A stretch of DNA of 64,000 bases. It comes from Tillandsia leiboldiana. Its lineage: Eukaryota > Streptophyta > Magnoliopsida > Poales > Bromeliaceae. Position 1 is the stretch's first letter. Every line of letters begins with the position of its first letter. The position numbers and the translations under genes are program-made. The notes beneath the pieces are model-generated. The model worked only from the letters and a program-made list of their open reading frames with translations, was not told where the DNA came from and ran no database searches. This document shows positions 41,301 to 51,672 of this stretch, in pieces. Location of the stretch: NCBI GenBank assembly GCA_029204045.2, contig CM055063.1:33838810-33902809 (forward strand), read 5' to 3'.

Positions 41301-41969
41301 GAGTTCGCCTACAACAACAGTTATCACGCTAGTTTGGAGATGGCACCGTTCGAGGCTCTTTATGGACGGAAGTGTCGATCCCCTATCTATTGGAGTGATG
41401 TGGGCGAGCGCACGGAGTTCGGGCCGGACATTTTGCGGGAGGCGGAGGAGAAGGTCCGCCTTGCACGCAAAAGATTGCTTACGGCGCAATCTCGGCAACA
41501 AAGCTACGCGGACAAGCGTCGGCGGGATTTGGAATTCGCAGTGGGCGACCGCGTCTTCTTGAAGGTTTCGCCCATGAGGGGCGTGAAACGATTTGTAGTG
41601 CGGGGAAAACTAAGTCCCCGCTATATCGGCCCCTATGAGATATTGGAGCGTGTGGGAGCGGTGGCGTACCGGCGTGCATTGCCGCCGAAGTTGGCGGATG
41701 TACATAACGTCTTCCACGTCTCCAATCTCCGCAAATATGTACCCGATCCGGAGCATGCGATGCTATATGAGCCGCCGGAGCTTCAGGATGACTTGAGCTA
41801 TGAGGAGTTCCCGGTGGCGATTATTGCTCGGGAGGTGCGCAAATTGAGGAACCGCGAGATTCCTTATGTCAGGGTCCGGTGGAGCAATCACGATGATCGC
41901 GAAGCCACGTGGGAACTTGAGGAAACGATGAGGACGCACCATCCCCATCTCTTCGAGGAGATGAATTAG
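38358..41969 (+). CDS. pol: G3 pol polyprotein, open for 1203 codons
   Basis: The frame is continuous with the gag knuckle; the ATG at 38358 lies inside it and is probably not the natural start. Protease: FDTGAMHSFI at residues 90-99, catalytic Asp-Thr-Gly. Reverse transcriptase: LCVDYRELNK near 318, YSKIDLQSGYHQ near 358, FIDDILVYS near 424. RNase H: VYSDASYLGLG near 570, with later Glu and Asp in DLELAAV and YTDHKSL. Integrase: His-His before CLTCQQIKAE (zinc fold, 785-830), MDFIVG near 856, SDRDPKF near 916 and TERTIQTLE near 953 give the D-D-E triad. C-terminal VFHVSNLRKYV near 1118 and a chromodomain-like end (VRWSNHDDREATWELEE, 1170-1190). All catalytic residues I can check are present. 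Reverse transcription occurs in cytoplasmic particles; integration is nuclear. Confidence 0.93.
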   Translation: MSRECPARGSRAPSTASTPATPVHYGGAPYVPVSAGRAMAPRQQEMTRSAPSGRVFAVQAQAQDPVDIVEPSVVAGMVLIHGVRSRAIFDTGAMHSFISGSFARTHGIILEATGKWRVEGPESSSITYTGCLSCPVQVGDWIMPVRLLELKKLEAFDVILGMDWLSKYHAVIDCRRKLVTFREPGQEEVIYRAHQSSCFVATVSATRARKLVHSGCPAFLATVVEVDRATLIMEELLVVREFPDVFPAELPGMPPDRAIEFIIDLIPGTAPISKAPYRMAPAELKELRDQLQDLLDKGFIRPSVSPWGAPVLFVRKKDGSFRLCVDYRELNKVTIKNKYPLPRIDDLFDQLQGSLVYSKIDLQSGYHQLKIKPEDVQKTAFRTRYGHYEYTVMPFGLTNAPAAFMDLMNRVFREYLDRFVVVFIDDILVYSRSDEEHAEHLRIVLQILREEKLFARLKKCEFWLREVAFLGHIISEGGISVDPKKIEAVRDWPRPTNVTEVRCFVGLAGYYRRFVEGFSRIVTPLTRLTQKGVKFVWSDECDRGFIELKKRLTSAPILALPVQGEDFVVYSDASYLGLGCVLMQGGKVIAYASRQLKDHEKNYPIHDLELAAVIFALKLWRHYLYGAHCEIYTDHKSLKYLFTQKELNLRQRRWLELLKDYDVDILYHPGKANVVADALSRKTARNLAMDVTNQTPLWLDMGQMNLEVVAPEVPALMMALIIQPTLLERIKNVQPSDSSLQKVRRDIEEGKGGDFHVHADGTLRFRNRWCVPENEELRELILREAHRSPYAEHPGGTKMYHELKMLYWWPGMKADIGRFVAKCLTCQQIKAERRLPAGKLQSLPIPVWKWEDISMDFIVGLPRSTGGHDSIWVIVDRLTKSAHFLPVHTTWAGEKLAQVYLDEVVRLHGVPKSIVSDRDPKFTSHFWRNLQEALGTRLDFSTAFHPQTDGQTERTIQTLEDMLRACVIDYKGGWCKYLPMAEFAYNNSYHASLEMAPFEALYGRKCRSPIYWSDVGERTEFGPDILREAEEKVRLARKRLLTAQSRQQSYADKRRRDLEFAVGDRVFLKVSPMRGVKRFVVRGKLSPRYIGPYEILERVGAVAYRRALPPKLADVHNVFHVSNLRKYVPDPEHAMLYEPPELQDDLSYEEFPVAIIAREVRKLRNREIPYVRVRWSNHDDREATWELEETMRTHHPHLFEEMN

Positions 41970-42030
41970 AGGTATGGATTTCGATTCGGTTGAATTGCGT
42001 TAAATTTAAATTTCGCGGACGAAATTGCTT

Positions 42031-42043
42031 AAGGAGGGAAGAA
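42031..42043 (+). other. Polypurine tract of G3
   Basis: AAGGAGGGAAGAA immediately before the 3' LTR; it primes plus-strand synthesis. Confidence 0.8.
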
Positions 42044-44950
42044 TGTAGGATACCGAACTTCTAAAAGTAGAAGTTAGACATTAAGTAGAATATGCCCAAT
42101 TAATTCAAAGAAATCCTAATTAACCATAGGTAAAAAGTGCAAAGTCAGCTTTAAATACCATATAGAAGTTACGGTAGGATATAGTAAGTCGGAAAAATTA
42201 TTATATAAATAAAAATAAATAAAAATAGTGTAAGATACTATTTTTATTAGACTCATAGAAGCATAATATAGGTTGAAAATGACCTGCGCCGAAATCGGAG
42301 CGAAAACAGAAGATTTAATATTTTCTGTGAGAGACGGGGCAGATAAATTAGAAGAAAATTCACAGTGTCGGAAAATTCCGAAAAAATTCGGGGAACTCCG
42401 TAATATTATTTTAAGGCCACAGAAAAAGTTTCGCGTTGATCGGATGCCAGATAGTGAGAACGGGCTCCGCCAACAGTGTCGAAAAATTCTGACAAAATTA
42501 CGGGAGCTTCGTAATTATGTTTTAAAGTTACAATAAAAGTTTCGCATCAATCGGATACCCGAGCAGTGAGAAAGGTACCTGACAGCGATTTTAAGTACAG
42601 CGAGACTTTTGGTGACCCAAAAATAGCCCAAACTGAAAATTTAAAATATCTCGTGATAAATTAAGTTGAGATGAACCTGCCCGTCAAATTTGAGCACAAA
42701 CGGACATCCAGAAGGGTTCCGCAGGTAAGTATCAGATAAAATTGGACTAAATAGTAAATTAACACTATTGTTGGGGGGTCCTGTATGCATAAAAGCTACT
42801 TTCCCCTTTTCTTCTTCTTCTCCACCCACGCACCCCACACACGCACTCATACAGAGCACACCTCCATGGAAGGCTCTCTCGTTCCTTCTCACCTCACTTT
42901 CTCTCTCTAAAATTACTCACTCTAACGCGCACGAAATCGCGGAGCGATTTGCGAGGAGCCTAAGGCGAGCGAGGGCGAGCTTTTGAACCAAGAAAAGCTT
43001 GGAATCCTAGCTCTTTGAGGTGAGTTTTGTAAAAAAAATAGATTTGGTTTTGCCGTAATGTTTTTAGATCTAAAATCAATATGATCTTAGAAGAATTCTT
43101 GTCGAAGAAATCAGCGAAAATCGTGGAAAAATCATAATGAATGTGTATATGAAACCTAGGGTTAAGAGAGGAGTTTTTGGATTTTCATGGGATTGATCTC
43201 ATTTGAACCTATGGAAACCCAATTACTATGTAAAGAAACGTGTTGCCGAAGACGGATCGACATTCCGTCAAACGGTCGAAAAGTTAGAGCCGAAATACGC
43301 GCTCTAGGACTTTTGAGGCAAAAAGAGAAATAATTACATTAGTAATTTTGGTGGGGGATTTAAAAGGAATCCTTCCATCATGGAGGGGTTTTGGGTAAAC
43401 CCTTGACGATCCAGACCATAAATCGTGGAAGTTCGTCGTCTTTCGTCGGCGCTTTTGCGCGCACGTGAAAACACTAAGCATAGTGCTTGGAGGTTATTAA
43501 TAGGCCGTTTTGGACTTGTTTAGGACATCCGACTTGAGGCGACCCTTGTGATCGAGACCGGTGCTCCCGTAGATTTTCTTTTGGAGAGCCGAGCCGAGCC
43601 GAGCCAAGGACCCGAGGTGGGTGGTGCTTTTACCGAAGCCGCTGGGCTTCTCTCTATGTCTTAGCCACTTACACTATTGCATATCGCACCATTGCATTGT
43701 AGGATAGTATGTATTGCCATTTTTATACTTTCCGGTTGATATAGATATTTAGCAAATGTTATGCTAATATGTTGGATTGGGAAAGATTGGGTCGATACCG
43801 AGGAATCCTATAGTGCGGATTGGGGTGTTGGACTTGTGAGTCAACAATTGATGACGAGTGGCATATATGTAGAAATTGCAAACACCACACAATAAATGAA
43901 CGAGTGGCATATGAAAGGTAGTGTAGGTAAACCTACCGTGACACATGTGAGACATAGGTTGTGTATTATCTATAGGGATCTCAGTTGCCATTAGCCTTAT
44001 AGATAGGGTATCCTCGTGTGGAGAGGATTGGATCATGCTCATAGTCTGTTTTTGGCTGGTGGAGGTCGCTCCTCTACGGCCGCCTACTCCGGAGTTGGTA
44101 ACGGGGCACGCCACCCCGAGGGACAGTCAGGTCCCGCAGACGCGTTCGATTGGTAGGTTGAGACATAGTCTCCCTCGTCGTGATAGTGAGCCGTGGGCAA
44201 CCTTCGGGTGTGCCGTGAGATTTGAGATGAAGTGTTAAAAACCACACTTCTTGAAAATGAGTTAGAGAACAAGTATGAAACAGTACTTCATGGACATAGT
44301 GATATATTTGGATATCTCTCCCGTGAGCATGCATACATGTCTTCCGTGTTGGGCATAGTAGAGTAGTTATTTACTGCATTTACAGTTTTCAGATATATCT
44401 ATCTATCTATCTATCTGCTTGTGCCCTCTTGGACCTAGTGGGAAGACCGGTGGAGTCGGTGGCCGAACCCACTGGGAACTATGGACCATAGTTCTCACCC
44501 CACTATTATTACAGGGCCGAGTACAAGTACTCCCGGCGAGGATCGCGGTAAGGGCTTGGCGCCCTAGAGACGTTGGTAGCAGCCTCCCTACATCTATAGC
44601 TTTTGTCACCTTGTCTTTACATTTTGAGAGTAGATGTTGTATAGGGTGAGGACATTTTGGATGTGATCTATGTATTATTCATATACACGAATGGAATGGT
44701 TGTAATAGATAGAGTTTCTCTCTTTTGTTACTTGTATGTTTACTTTTATATACTCGTACCTTGCTCTTATGTTCTTGTTAGCACTGGTTGTGCTCTCGTT
44801 GTGATTGTGTATATCTAGAATTAATTCCTGGGTGATTCTTGTACATGATCTTGTCGCTTAGCCTTGGGCGGACAGGGGAGGTTCTGTCCGTTCGGCGTCT
44901 GTTCAGCGCGCCCGAACCATGCCAAATGGTAGCAGTTTCGGGGTGTGACA
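42044..44950 (+). repeat. 3' LTR of G3
   Basis: 2907 bp, nearly identical to the 5' LTR. Visible differences include an extra GAGCC unit near 43590, single-base changes such as AACC for GCCT near 42674, and one- or two-base indels. The donor (after 43018), microsatellite and stem-loops are all kept. Confidence 0.95.
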
Positions 44951-45129
44951 CTTAGTTTGGGTGCGTTTTTGGTCGTTGATCAATTGGGGCAAGTGTAGGT
45001 CAACGGGATCTGTTGACTACTTGGAGCTCTGGCATTGGTCACTTTCGGCTAGGATGCCCTGCATGCAGCTTTTTCTGTGGGGTGGACCTTGTGGTAGGTC
45101 GAAGAGTTGAATCCTAGCCTTAGTTTTGG

Positions 45130-47212
45130 GTGTCACCTCAAGAGGGACGGGACGGTAGGGTTGCAAGGCAGGTTGAGCCCGCGGTTTGCCTGAAACCCGA
45201 GGGCGGGTTCAGCCCGGTAGCTTATCGTTCTGGGTTACCACTAAGTTCCGACAGGATTTATAGGGCGTTTCACGTGTCAATGCTTTGGGGGTGGGTATTT
45301 GAACGCCCCAGCGGTGTTGGATCAATTTGTAGTGGTCTTTATTGACGACATCCTGATCTACTCGCGTACAGATGAGGAGCACAAGAAGCACTTGCGGGTA
45401 ATCGTCCAGATTCTCAGGGATCAGAAATTGTATACTAAGCTTAAGAAGTGTGAGTTCTGGCTTCGCGAAGTGGATTTTTTGGGGCACATAGTCTCGGCAG
45501 CGGGAATTAAAGTGGATCCCAAGAAGGTAGAGTCGGTGGCTGACTGGCCCCGACCGACTACAGTCACTTAAGTCCGAAGTTTCTTGGGCCTGGCAGGTTA
45601 TTATAGGCGCTTCGTGGAAGGTTTTTCAAAAATCGCCGCCCCTCTAAATCGGTTAACCCGAAAAGGGGAAAAATTTATCTGGACAACACAATGCCAGGAG
45701 AGCTTTGAGGAACTTAAAGGCAGGCTAACACGGGCACCCGTACTTGTACTACCGACACCCGGCGAAGAGTTTGAGGTTTATTGCGATGCATCGCGAACTG
45801 GTCGTGGAGGCGTGCTGATGCAACAGTGGAAAGTCATAGCCTACACGTCAAGACAACTTAAAGATTATGAGCGAAACTATCCTACACACGATCTAAAACT
45901 GGCGGCGGTCGTCTTCGTGTTGAAGCTCTGGAGGCATTACCTTTATGGAGTCCATTGTATTATATTTTTTTCGGATCACCAAAGCCTTAAATACTTGTTC
46001 ACATAGAAGGAACTAAACTGGCGGCAAAGACGTTGGTTGGAGTTGCTGAAGGACTACGATTTGTCCATCCAGTATCACCCCGGGAAGGCAAATGTGGTGG
46101 CTGATGCCTTGAGTAGGAAGGTCAAACCGAGGAGATGTCGGTGAGCGCAATCACCCAGCAGGACAGCTTAATCGCGGAGTGCTCGCGTTTGAGGTTGGAG
46201 GTGGTACCGGCAGGTACGGTTACACGATCATTGTCCTTAGTGGTCAGGCCGACCTTGTTTGAGAAGATCCGGGAAGGCCAAAGGACAGATACGCAGCTAC
46301 AGCTCGTTCGGGACAAGATTCCCCCGGACCAGGAGGGCGACTTCTCGGTGGGCGCAGACGACACGATACATTTCCGAGGATGGATTTGCGTGCCCGATTC
46401 ACCAGAGTTGAAGGAAGAAATATTGTCGGAAGCGCACTGCGCTCCCTACGCGGCGCATCCTGGGGGCACGAAGATGTACAAGGACCTCAAGCATACCTTC
46501 TGGTGGCCCAAACTGAAAGGGGATGTAACACAGTTCGTAGCACACTGTCTGATTTGTCAACAGGTAAAGGCCGAACACCAGCATCCGGCGGGGAAGCTAC
46601 AACCTCTACCAGTACCAGAATGGAAATGGGAGCGGATCACCATGGATTTTGTCACTGGTTTCTGCGATCGCAACAGGGACACGACGCGGTCTGGGTCATG
46701 GTGGATCGATTAATGAAGTCAGCGCATTTTCTACCCATTCATACGACGTGGACTCGAGACCGGTTGGCCCAAGTCTATATCGGCGAGGTCGTGAGATTGC
46801 ATGGGGTGCCGGCATCGATTACTTCAGATAGAGACACCCGGTTCGCCTTGAACTTTTGGCAGAGTTTACAGCGGGCTTTAGGGATTAAACTGCATTTCAG
46901 CACGGCTTTTCACCCCCAGACCGACGGACAATCGGAGTGAGTGATCCAGATCCTCGAGGATATGCTCCGAGCCTGCATACTTGACTTAGGTGACGGATGG
47001 TCACATTATCTACCTCTCGTGGATTTTGCATACAACAAAAGTTACCAGGCTAGCATTCAAATGGCGCCGTACGAAGCCTTGTATGGGCGATGCTGTCGAT
47101 CCCCTGTATAAAGGTGCTATGGAGCAACCATGAAGAGCGGGAAGCGACATGGGAATTAGAGTCAAAGATGAGGGAGTGCTACCCAGATTTGTTCGACATG
47201 GACCAGGGTTAA
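45130..47212 (+). pseudogene. pol: G4 pol remnant with rearranged order
   Basis: At 45200-45290 a piece like an integrase C-terminus (FHVSMLW) comes first, out of order. Then RT resumes at 45300 with NAPAV fused to LDQFVVVFIDD, a loss of about a dozen codons. Thumb (LKKCEFWLREVDFLGH), RNase H (YCDASRTGRGG, KLWRHYLYG) and integrase (CLICQQVKAEH, TMDFVTGF, then a frame change near 46665; SDRDTRFAL) follow with stops at 45569, 46003 and 46938. After the AYNKSYQASIQMAPYEALYG region near 47080 about 190 codons are missing. The last 35 codons (KVLWSNHEEREATWELE) are the chromodomain-like end, with a natural stop at 47210-47212. Confidence 0.85.
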
Positions 47213-47248
47213 GTTTCGAGGACGAAACTTCTTTTAAGGGGTGAGTGA

Positions 47249-48960
47249 TGTAGTATCTCGGCCTCCCCGCTTTCTGTTTTATTTTAACTTAAATTAGCTA
47301 GTTGTTAAGGGGTTGAAAATTCGTGATTTCCTAGGCTGATCGTCGGTGTTTGCGGGCATTTTAAGGTGCTAGGGCTCGCAGAACGGTGAACGGTGCCGCG
47401 ATCGGAATTGAATTCCGACTCCTGGTTCTCCCGAAAAAGCATTTTGAAGTTCCCTATTCGCTAAGGTGCATCGGAATCCGTGCTAGCGATCGACACGCTT
47501 TTCGAGGTAATCTAGACCCCTTGTTCAAAATTCAAGCGACAAAGGGGTTATGTTTATTATTTTATTTTATTTTATCTTTTTGTTCGGGTGCGTACAGAAA
47601 GGATTTCGAAATCCCATTTTTTCTCTCTTTTCGGGCGAACCCTAGACCGAGAGAAAGAGGGAGGAGTTTCCATCGACGTGTTGATCGAGCGCGCCCGAGG
47701 CGGAGAACGGAACCGGAGCCCCATCGCCTGCGAAGAGCGGGTGATCCTTCTTCTTCCTCTCCCTTCCGCGAGATCAAGGTGAGCGGTTCGCGTTTGTTTC
47801 GGGTTTCGTGTTGAGTTTGCTTACGGTAGCCGCGTAGGGGTCGTGGGTGAGTCTTTTTGGCTTGTACCGCCGCCGTCGCCGCTGCCGCCGCCATCGCGCG
47901 GGCTGGTGCCGCGCGGGGCCGCCGCAGGCGGGGCGCCCGAGAGGGCTGGTGTCGGGCGGGGCCACCCGCAGGCGGGGCGCACGCGTGGGCTGGTGCCGCG
48001 CGGGGCTGCCCGCGCCTGCAGGCAGGGCGCCCGCGCGGGCTGGTGCCGCGCGGGGCCGCCCGCGCCTGCAGGCAGGGCGCCCGTGCGTGCTGGTGCCGCG
48101 CGGGGCCGCCCGCAGGCGGGGCGCCCGCGCGGGCTGCTGCCGCGCGGGTCCTCCCGCGTCTGCAGGCAGGGCACCCGCGCGGGCTGGTGCCGTGCGGGGC
48201 CGACCGTGCCTGCAGGCAGGGCGCCCACGCGGGCTGGTGCCGCGCGGGGCCGCCTGCAGGCAGGGCGCCCGCGCGGGCTGATGCCGCATAGGGCCGCCTG
48301 CAGGCTGGGCGCCCGCGCGGGCTGGTGCCGCGCGGGGCTGCCCTCGCCTGCAGACAGGGCACCCGCGCGGGCTGGTGCCGCGCGGGGCCGCCCTCAGGCG
48401 GGGCGCCCGCGAGGGCTCGTGCAGCGCGGGGCCGCCCGCGGGCATGGCTGCCCGCAGTCAGTGCGCGCCCGCGCGGGCTGGGGCCGCGCAGGGGGGCCGC
48501 GCGCAGCGCGGAGTGGCTCCGCTGCCGGGTCCCTAGAGCCGCTATTGCGTGACGAGTTCGGTTCGTTTTGCGGTTATTCCAAGGTGGTCAGTTCTAGTGT
48601 CACTGATGCTTTTCTTCGGGGGACTTTTTAGGTTCAGAAGTCACACGAGGACGCAGGACGAGTCCGAGTGTCCGGTCGACGCACGCTAAGGTGGGTACCT
48701 TTTTCGTCACTTTCAGGGTGTAGAACGAAGGGTAAAGTTGTAAGGGTAAAGTATATGGATGTTAAAATCCTGTTATTTCCTGTTTATGTTTGTGGACTAT
48801 TATCACTGTTATCTGTGGCGATCGAGTATCGCGGTGCTATATATTACATCATGTTCGGGTACGATGCTCGAGGTTGCTTACACGCCCACCCGCGGTTTGG
48901 CCACCGCGTGGGTGTACTTTTCCGGAAGGGTGGTATGTTGACCCGTGTACCCCACAAGGT
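47249..48960 (+). repeat. 3' LTR of G4, left part
   Basis: Starts TGTAGTATCTCGG after the tract TTTTAAGGGGTGAGTGA. Contains a donor-like ATCAAG|GTGAGC (47779) directly before the GC-rich repeats (47880-48490). Interrupted by N1 after AAGGT (48956-48960). Confidence 0.88.
47880..48490 (+). repeat. GC-rich minisatellite in the G4 LTR
   Basis: About a dozen units of 40-60 bases with GGGCTGGTGCCGCGCGGGG and CCTGCAGGCAGGGCGCCCG segments. Homologous in place and style to the G5 repeats. Ala/Gly/Arg-rich open frames on both strands are by-products. Confidence 0.88.
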
Positions 48961-49272
48961 TGTTGGTTTTTATAATATTAAGGATCCACACGGATCTAAA
49001 TAGGTACTATCAAACAACTAGAGGGAGGGGTGAATAGGTGTAATACTTATAAAACCAATCTCAGTGCAAAATAAAAACCAATGCGGAAAATAAAAATAGC
49101 ACACCGAGATATACGTGGAAACTCCAATCCAGGAGAAAAACCACGAGACCAACACGCAATAACAATCCACTAAGAAAAGAAGAATAACAAGGTGATTACC
49201 GACTCCACGGACTCAACCCCTCATTCAACTTCTTCGGACCTTGCGCTCCACCGATTGCACGTCCACTGCACA

Positions 49273-49375
49273 CGTTCGAATCCACGAACGCCACTCGAAT
49301 CCACGAGCACACGTTTCGAATCCATGAAACGCCTTCAACACATCGAATCCACGATGCTACGTCGAATCCACGACG
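49273..49375 (-). repeat. Constant-loop hairpin array in the N1 3' LTR
   Basis: Five hairpins with plus-strand loop AATCCA: CGTTCG/CGAACG (49273-49290), CTCG/CGAG (49294-49307), CGTTTCG/TGAAACG (49312-49331), CATCG/CGATG (49341-49356), CGTCG/CGACG (49360-49375). The third has C to T in one arm, leaving a wobble pair. Several stems differ from the SireA set while the loop is the same. Equivalent arrays lie at 53974-54075 and 58942-59045. Confidence 0.78.
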
Positions 49376-49605
49376 CAAACTTGATAAAAGTTTCGATGGT
49401 GATCCTTTGCTTAGATTATCATTGAGGAACCGTAGAAGGAATCTCTAAGCAAAGACTAGATCAATTCGACAAAAGATAGATCTTGGAAGAACCGTCGAAT
49501 TGACCTAAAAGAGGCTATAAAGAATAACGATAAAAACCTAGCCTCTAGGGTTGCTCTCAAGTGTTTTATAAATTAATCGGTAGTTCTTGAGAAACCCTAA
49601 GTGTC

Positions 49606-49613
49606 TATTTATA
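49606..49613 (-). promoter_or_regulatory. TATA box of the N1 3' LTR
   Basis: Minus-strand TATAAATA after GGTTTCTAAAC, the counterpart of the SireA and SireB boxes. The same box occurs in the N2 LTR at 59284-59291. Confidence 0.75.
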
Positions 49614-50138
49614 GTTTAGAAACCTTCGGAAAGAGATAAGCATAAAAAACTGACTTAACAGAATTTTTCCCGCACGACGATCCGGATCGGATTTACGGCG
49701 ATCCTGACTGTCGTCTTTTTTTCAGCAATTCCTGAAAAAACAAGGTTCGGGATTCGGATCGGAATTATGATCCGGATCGGAATTCTGATCCGGATCGGTT
49801 CAGGATCAGAATTCTGATCCAGACTCTGAACATCCAATTTGTCCAGTTTTTGATTTTTAAGCAATGAAAACTTATCCAAGTGTTTCTAAACTACACAAAT
49901 GTATTCGGATCACCAAAATTATTTAGTTAAACGTACCTGATCATTCCGAATCTATTTTCCTTAAGATTGATGTATATGATCCACAATTCTTCAACTTCAA
50001 TTTTCAAGACTCAAAACACTGAGTGTCAACTTGAGACTTGTTGAATCTTCTCTGAGTCTTCAATTGCTGATTGACAATTTGATCACTTCAAGACTCCGAC
50101 TCAACTCACGAAATATGCCAACACAAAAAGCCGTAACA

Positions 50139-50152
50139 ATCTCCCCCTTTGG
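50139..50152 (-). other. 3' polypurine tract of N1
   Basis: Minus strand CCAAAGGGGGAGAT next to the LTR, identical to SireB. Three more G5-runs of the same type lie at 50472-50527. Confidence 0.8.
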
Positions 50153-51672
50153 TAATTTCGTGACAAAACCCAAAAAATACATAAAGCCGCTCAAGTCACT
50201 CATCTTAAACCAAAAAATTGAAACTCAATGTTATCACCAAAACATTGATTTTCTTTCCGTGAAAGATCCAAGAAATACAAATTACATTTGAACCAGTCTT
50301 AGAACAAACTCTATGACTTAGGACTTGGAGTCTTAAAGTGATGTATATCCTGCAAAACAAAAACTCCAAACAAAATCAAACGTTTAGTCGTTAGAAATGG
50401 AATCCTACATTTGATTCGTCCTTTTGGTTCTTTTTGTTTTTCGGCTCCTTTTTCATCATCTCTTTTCTTTATCTCCCCCTTTCTTGAGCATCTCTGTTCT
50501 CCCCCTATCTCTGTTCTCCCCCTTTTTGTCACAAATTGTCAAACAGTGAATATAGGCAAAAAGAAATCACTAACAACATTAGTTCATAGAGAAAGAGAGA
50601 TAAAAGCTCAGTTCCGGTAAAAAAACACAGATTGCGTACCGGTACTCAAAAGCAAAAATCAAATAATTTCTTGAAACAAATCCAAATTTTGAAATATTTG
50701 AATTACCGATTTGTATTCCATCAAGAAAACAATTTAAGTGCTTGAAAATAATATGAGATTACATAGATGTCATTCAATCCAATTAATTTTACAAAAATTA
50801 AAAAGATTTACTCCGAAATCATGAAAAACAAAGATAAAATATTATAAACCGTTTTTCATAATATATACGTCAAACACAAGTCATCAATAATAATCTTGAG
50901 ATCCAAAGTCTATCAAGATATAATGGATTTACAAAGATGACTTACAGAGATTTCCAAATGACATCAATTTTGAATTTTACCCTTTTAGATTGAGATATGC
51001 ATTAAAATACCTAAGGGTGGCTCTTTGAGCATCTTTTAACTATCCCACCTTATACCAAACAGGAGATTGTTCAAAATAAGAACTTTGAATTTCAATCTCC
51101 GAATGCTTCAACTAAACAAAATTTCATAAATATTTTTCAAGCATCCATAACATGTGGTAGCTTCACACACAAACCGGACGACCGGGGTGGCAGCTCTTTC
51201 CAACATGTGGTGGTAGTTTTCACACTCCTTTCGGTTGTAACTCTTTCCACATCTTTTGCAATTCATTTCATTACCCTTGTACGAAAATACAATCTGTTAT
51301 GTGAAAGAATTAAATCCCAAATTTTAGTCAATCGGTTGTCTCATGTTTATCACAAAGAACTCACACAACCGAGATAGAATAATCATCTAAAGATCACACA
51401 TGATTACTAAAATTTGATGAATATAATTATCAAAAACTCTTATAATGAAGTATCTTCAAGAATTATGATTATAGAGTAAAGTCGATAATTCATATAAAAT
51501 TAAATTGGAGTGATTGACAGTGAAACCCTTTTTATTCAATGCACTCGTTCGTTAAAACCCTTTTGTTCAAAAATAATACATAAAAACGAAGAGCATTGAA
51601 AACATGTAATCAGAGATTCAGAAAAATATGAAACGAAAACCAATCAAAGAATTACATACAGTCATAAGCTAT
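50153..51672 (-). other. Non-coding interior of N1
   Basis: AT-rich stretch taking the place of pol and ORF3. It holds a cluster of polypurine-like tracts (50472-50527; minus sense GGGGGAGAA repeated, with TGACAAAAAGGGGG first) and the conserved block (51010-51262) shared with SireB, including CCGG-ACGA-CCGG at 51174-51185. A minus-strand frame over the block starts CKRCGKSY but lacks the His of a zinc knuckle. Confidence 0.7.

Larger units (their letters stand above)
33966..44950 (+). mobile_element. G3: complete Ty3/gypsy (Tekay/Del-like) element
   Basis: 5' LTR 33966-36861, primer site 36869-36880, gag from 37232, pol to 41969, polypurine tract 42031-42043, 3' LTR 42044-44950. CTTAG is duplicated at 33961-33965 and 44951-44955. 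The two LTRs differ only by scattered single-base changes and short indels, so it is the youngest gypsy insertion here. Domain order protease-RT-RNase H-integrase-chromodomain-like end, a tRNA-Met site and 2.9-kb LTRs fit the Tekay/Del lineage of chromoviruses. Confidence 0.95.
48961..50138 (-). repeat. 3' LTR of N1
   Basis: 1178 bp. Sense order: CCGG-type palindromes and degenerate GATCC repeats (49835-49679), TATA box (49613-49606), hairpin array (49375-49273). Ends TGTTGG on the plus strand, where the other copies read TGTAG. Confidence 0.9.

Noticed and set aside
47562..48631. Overlapping frames of about 260 codons on both strands in the G4 LTR
   Set aside because: Side effect of the GC-rich minisatellite.
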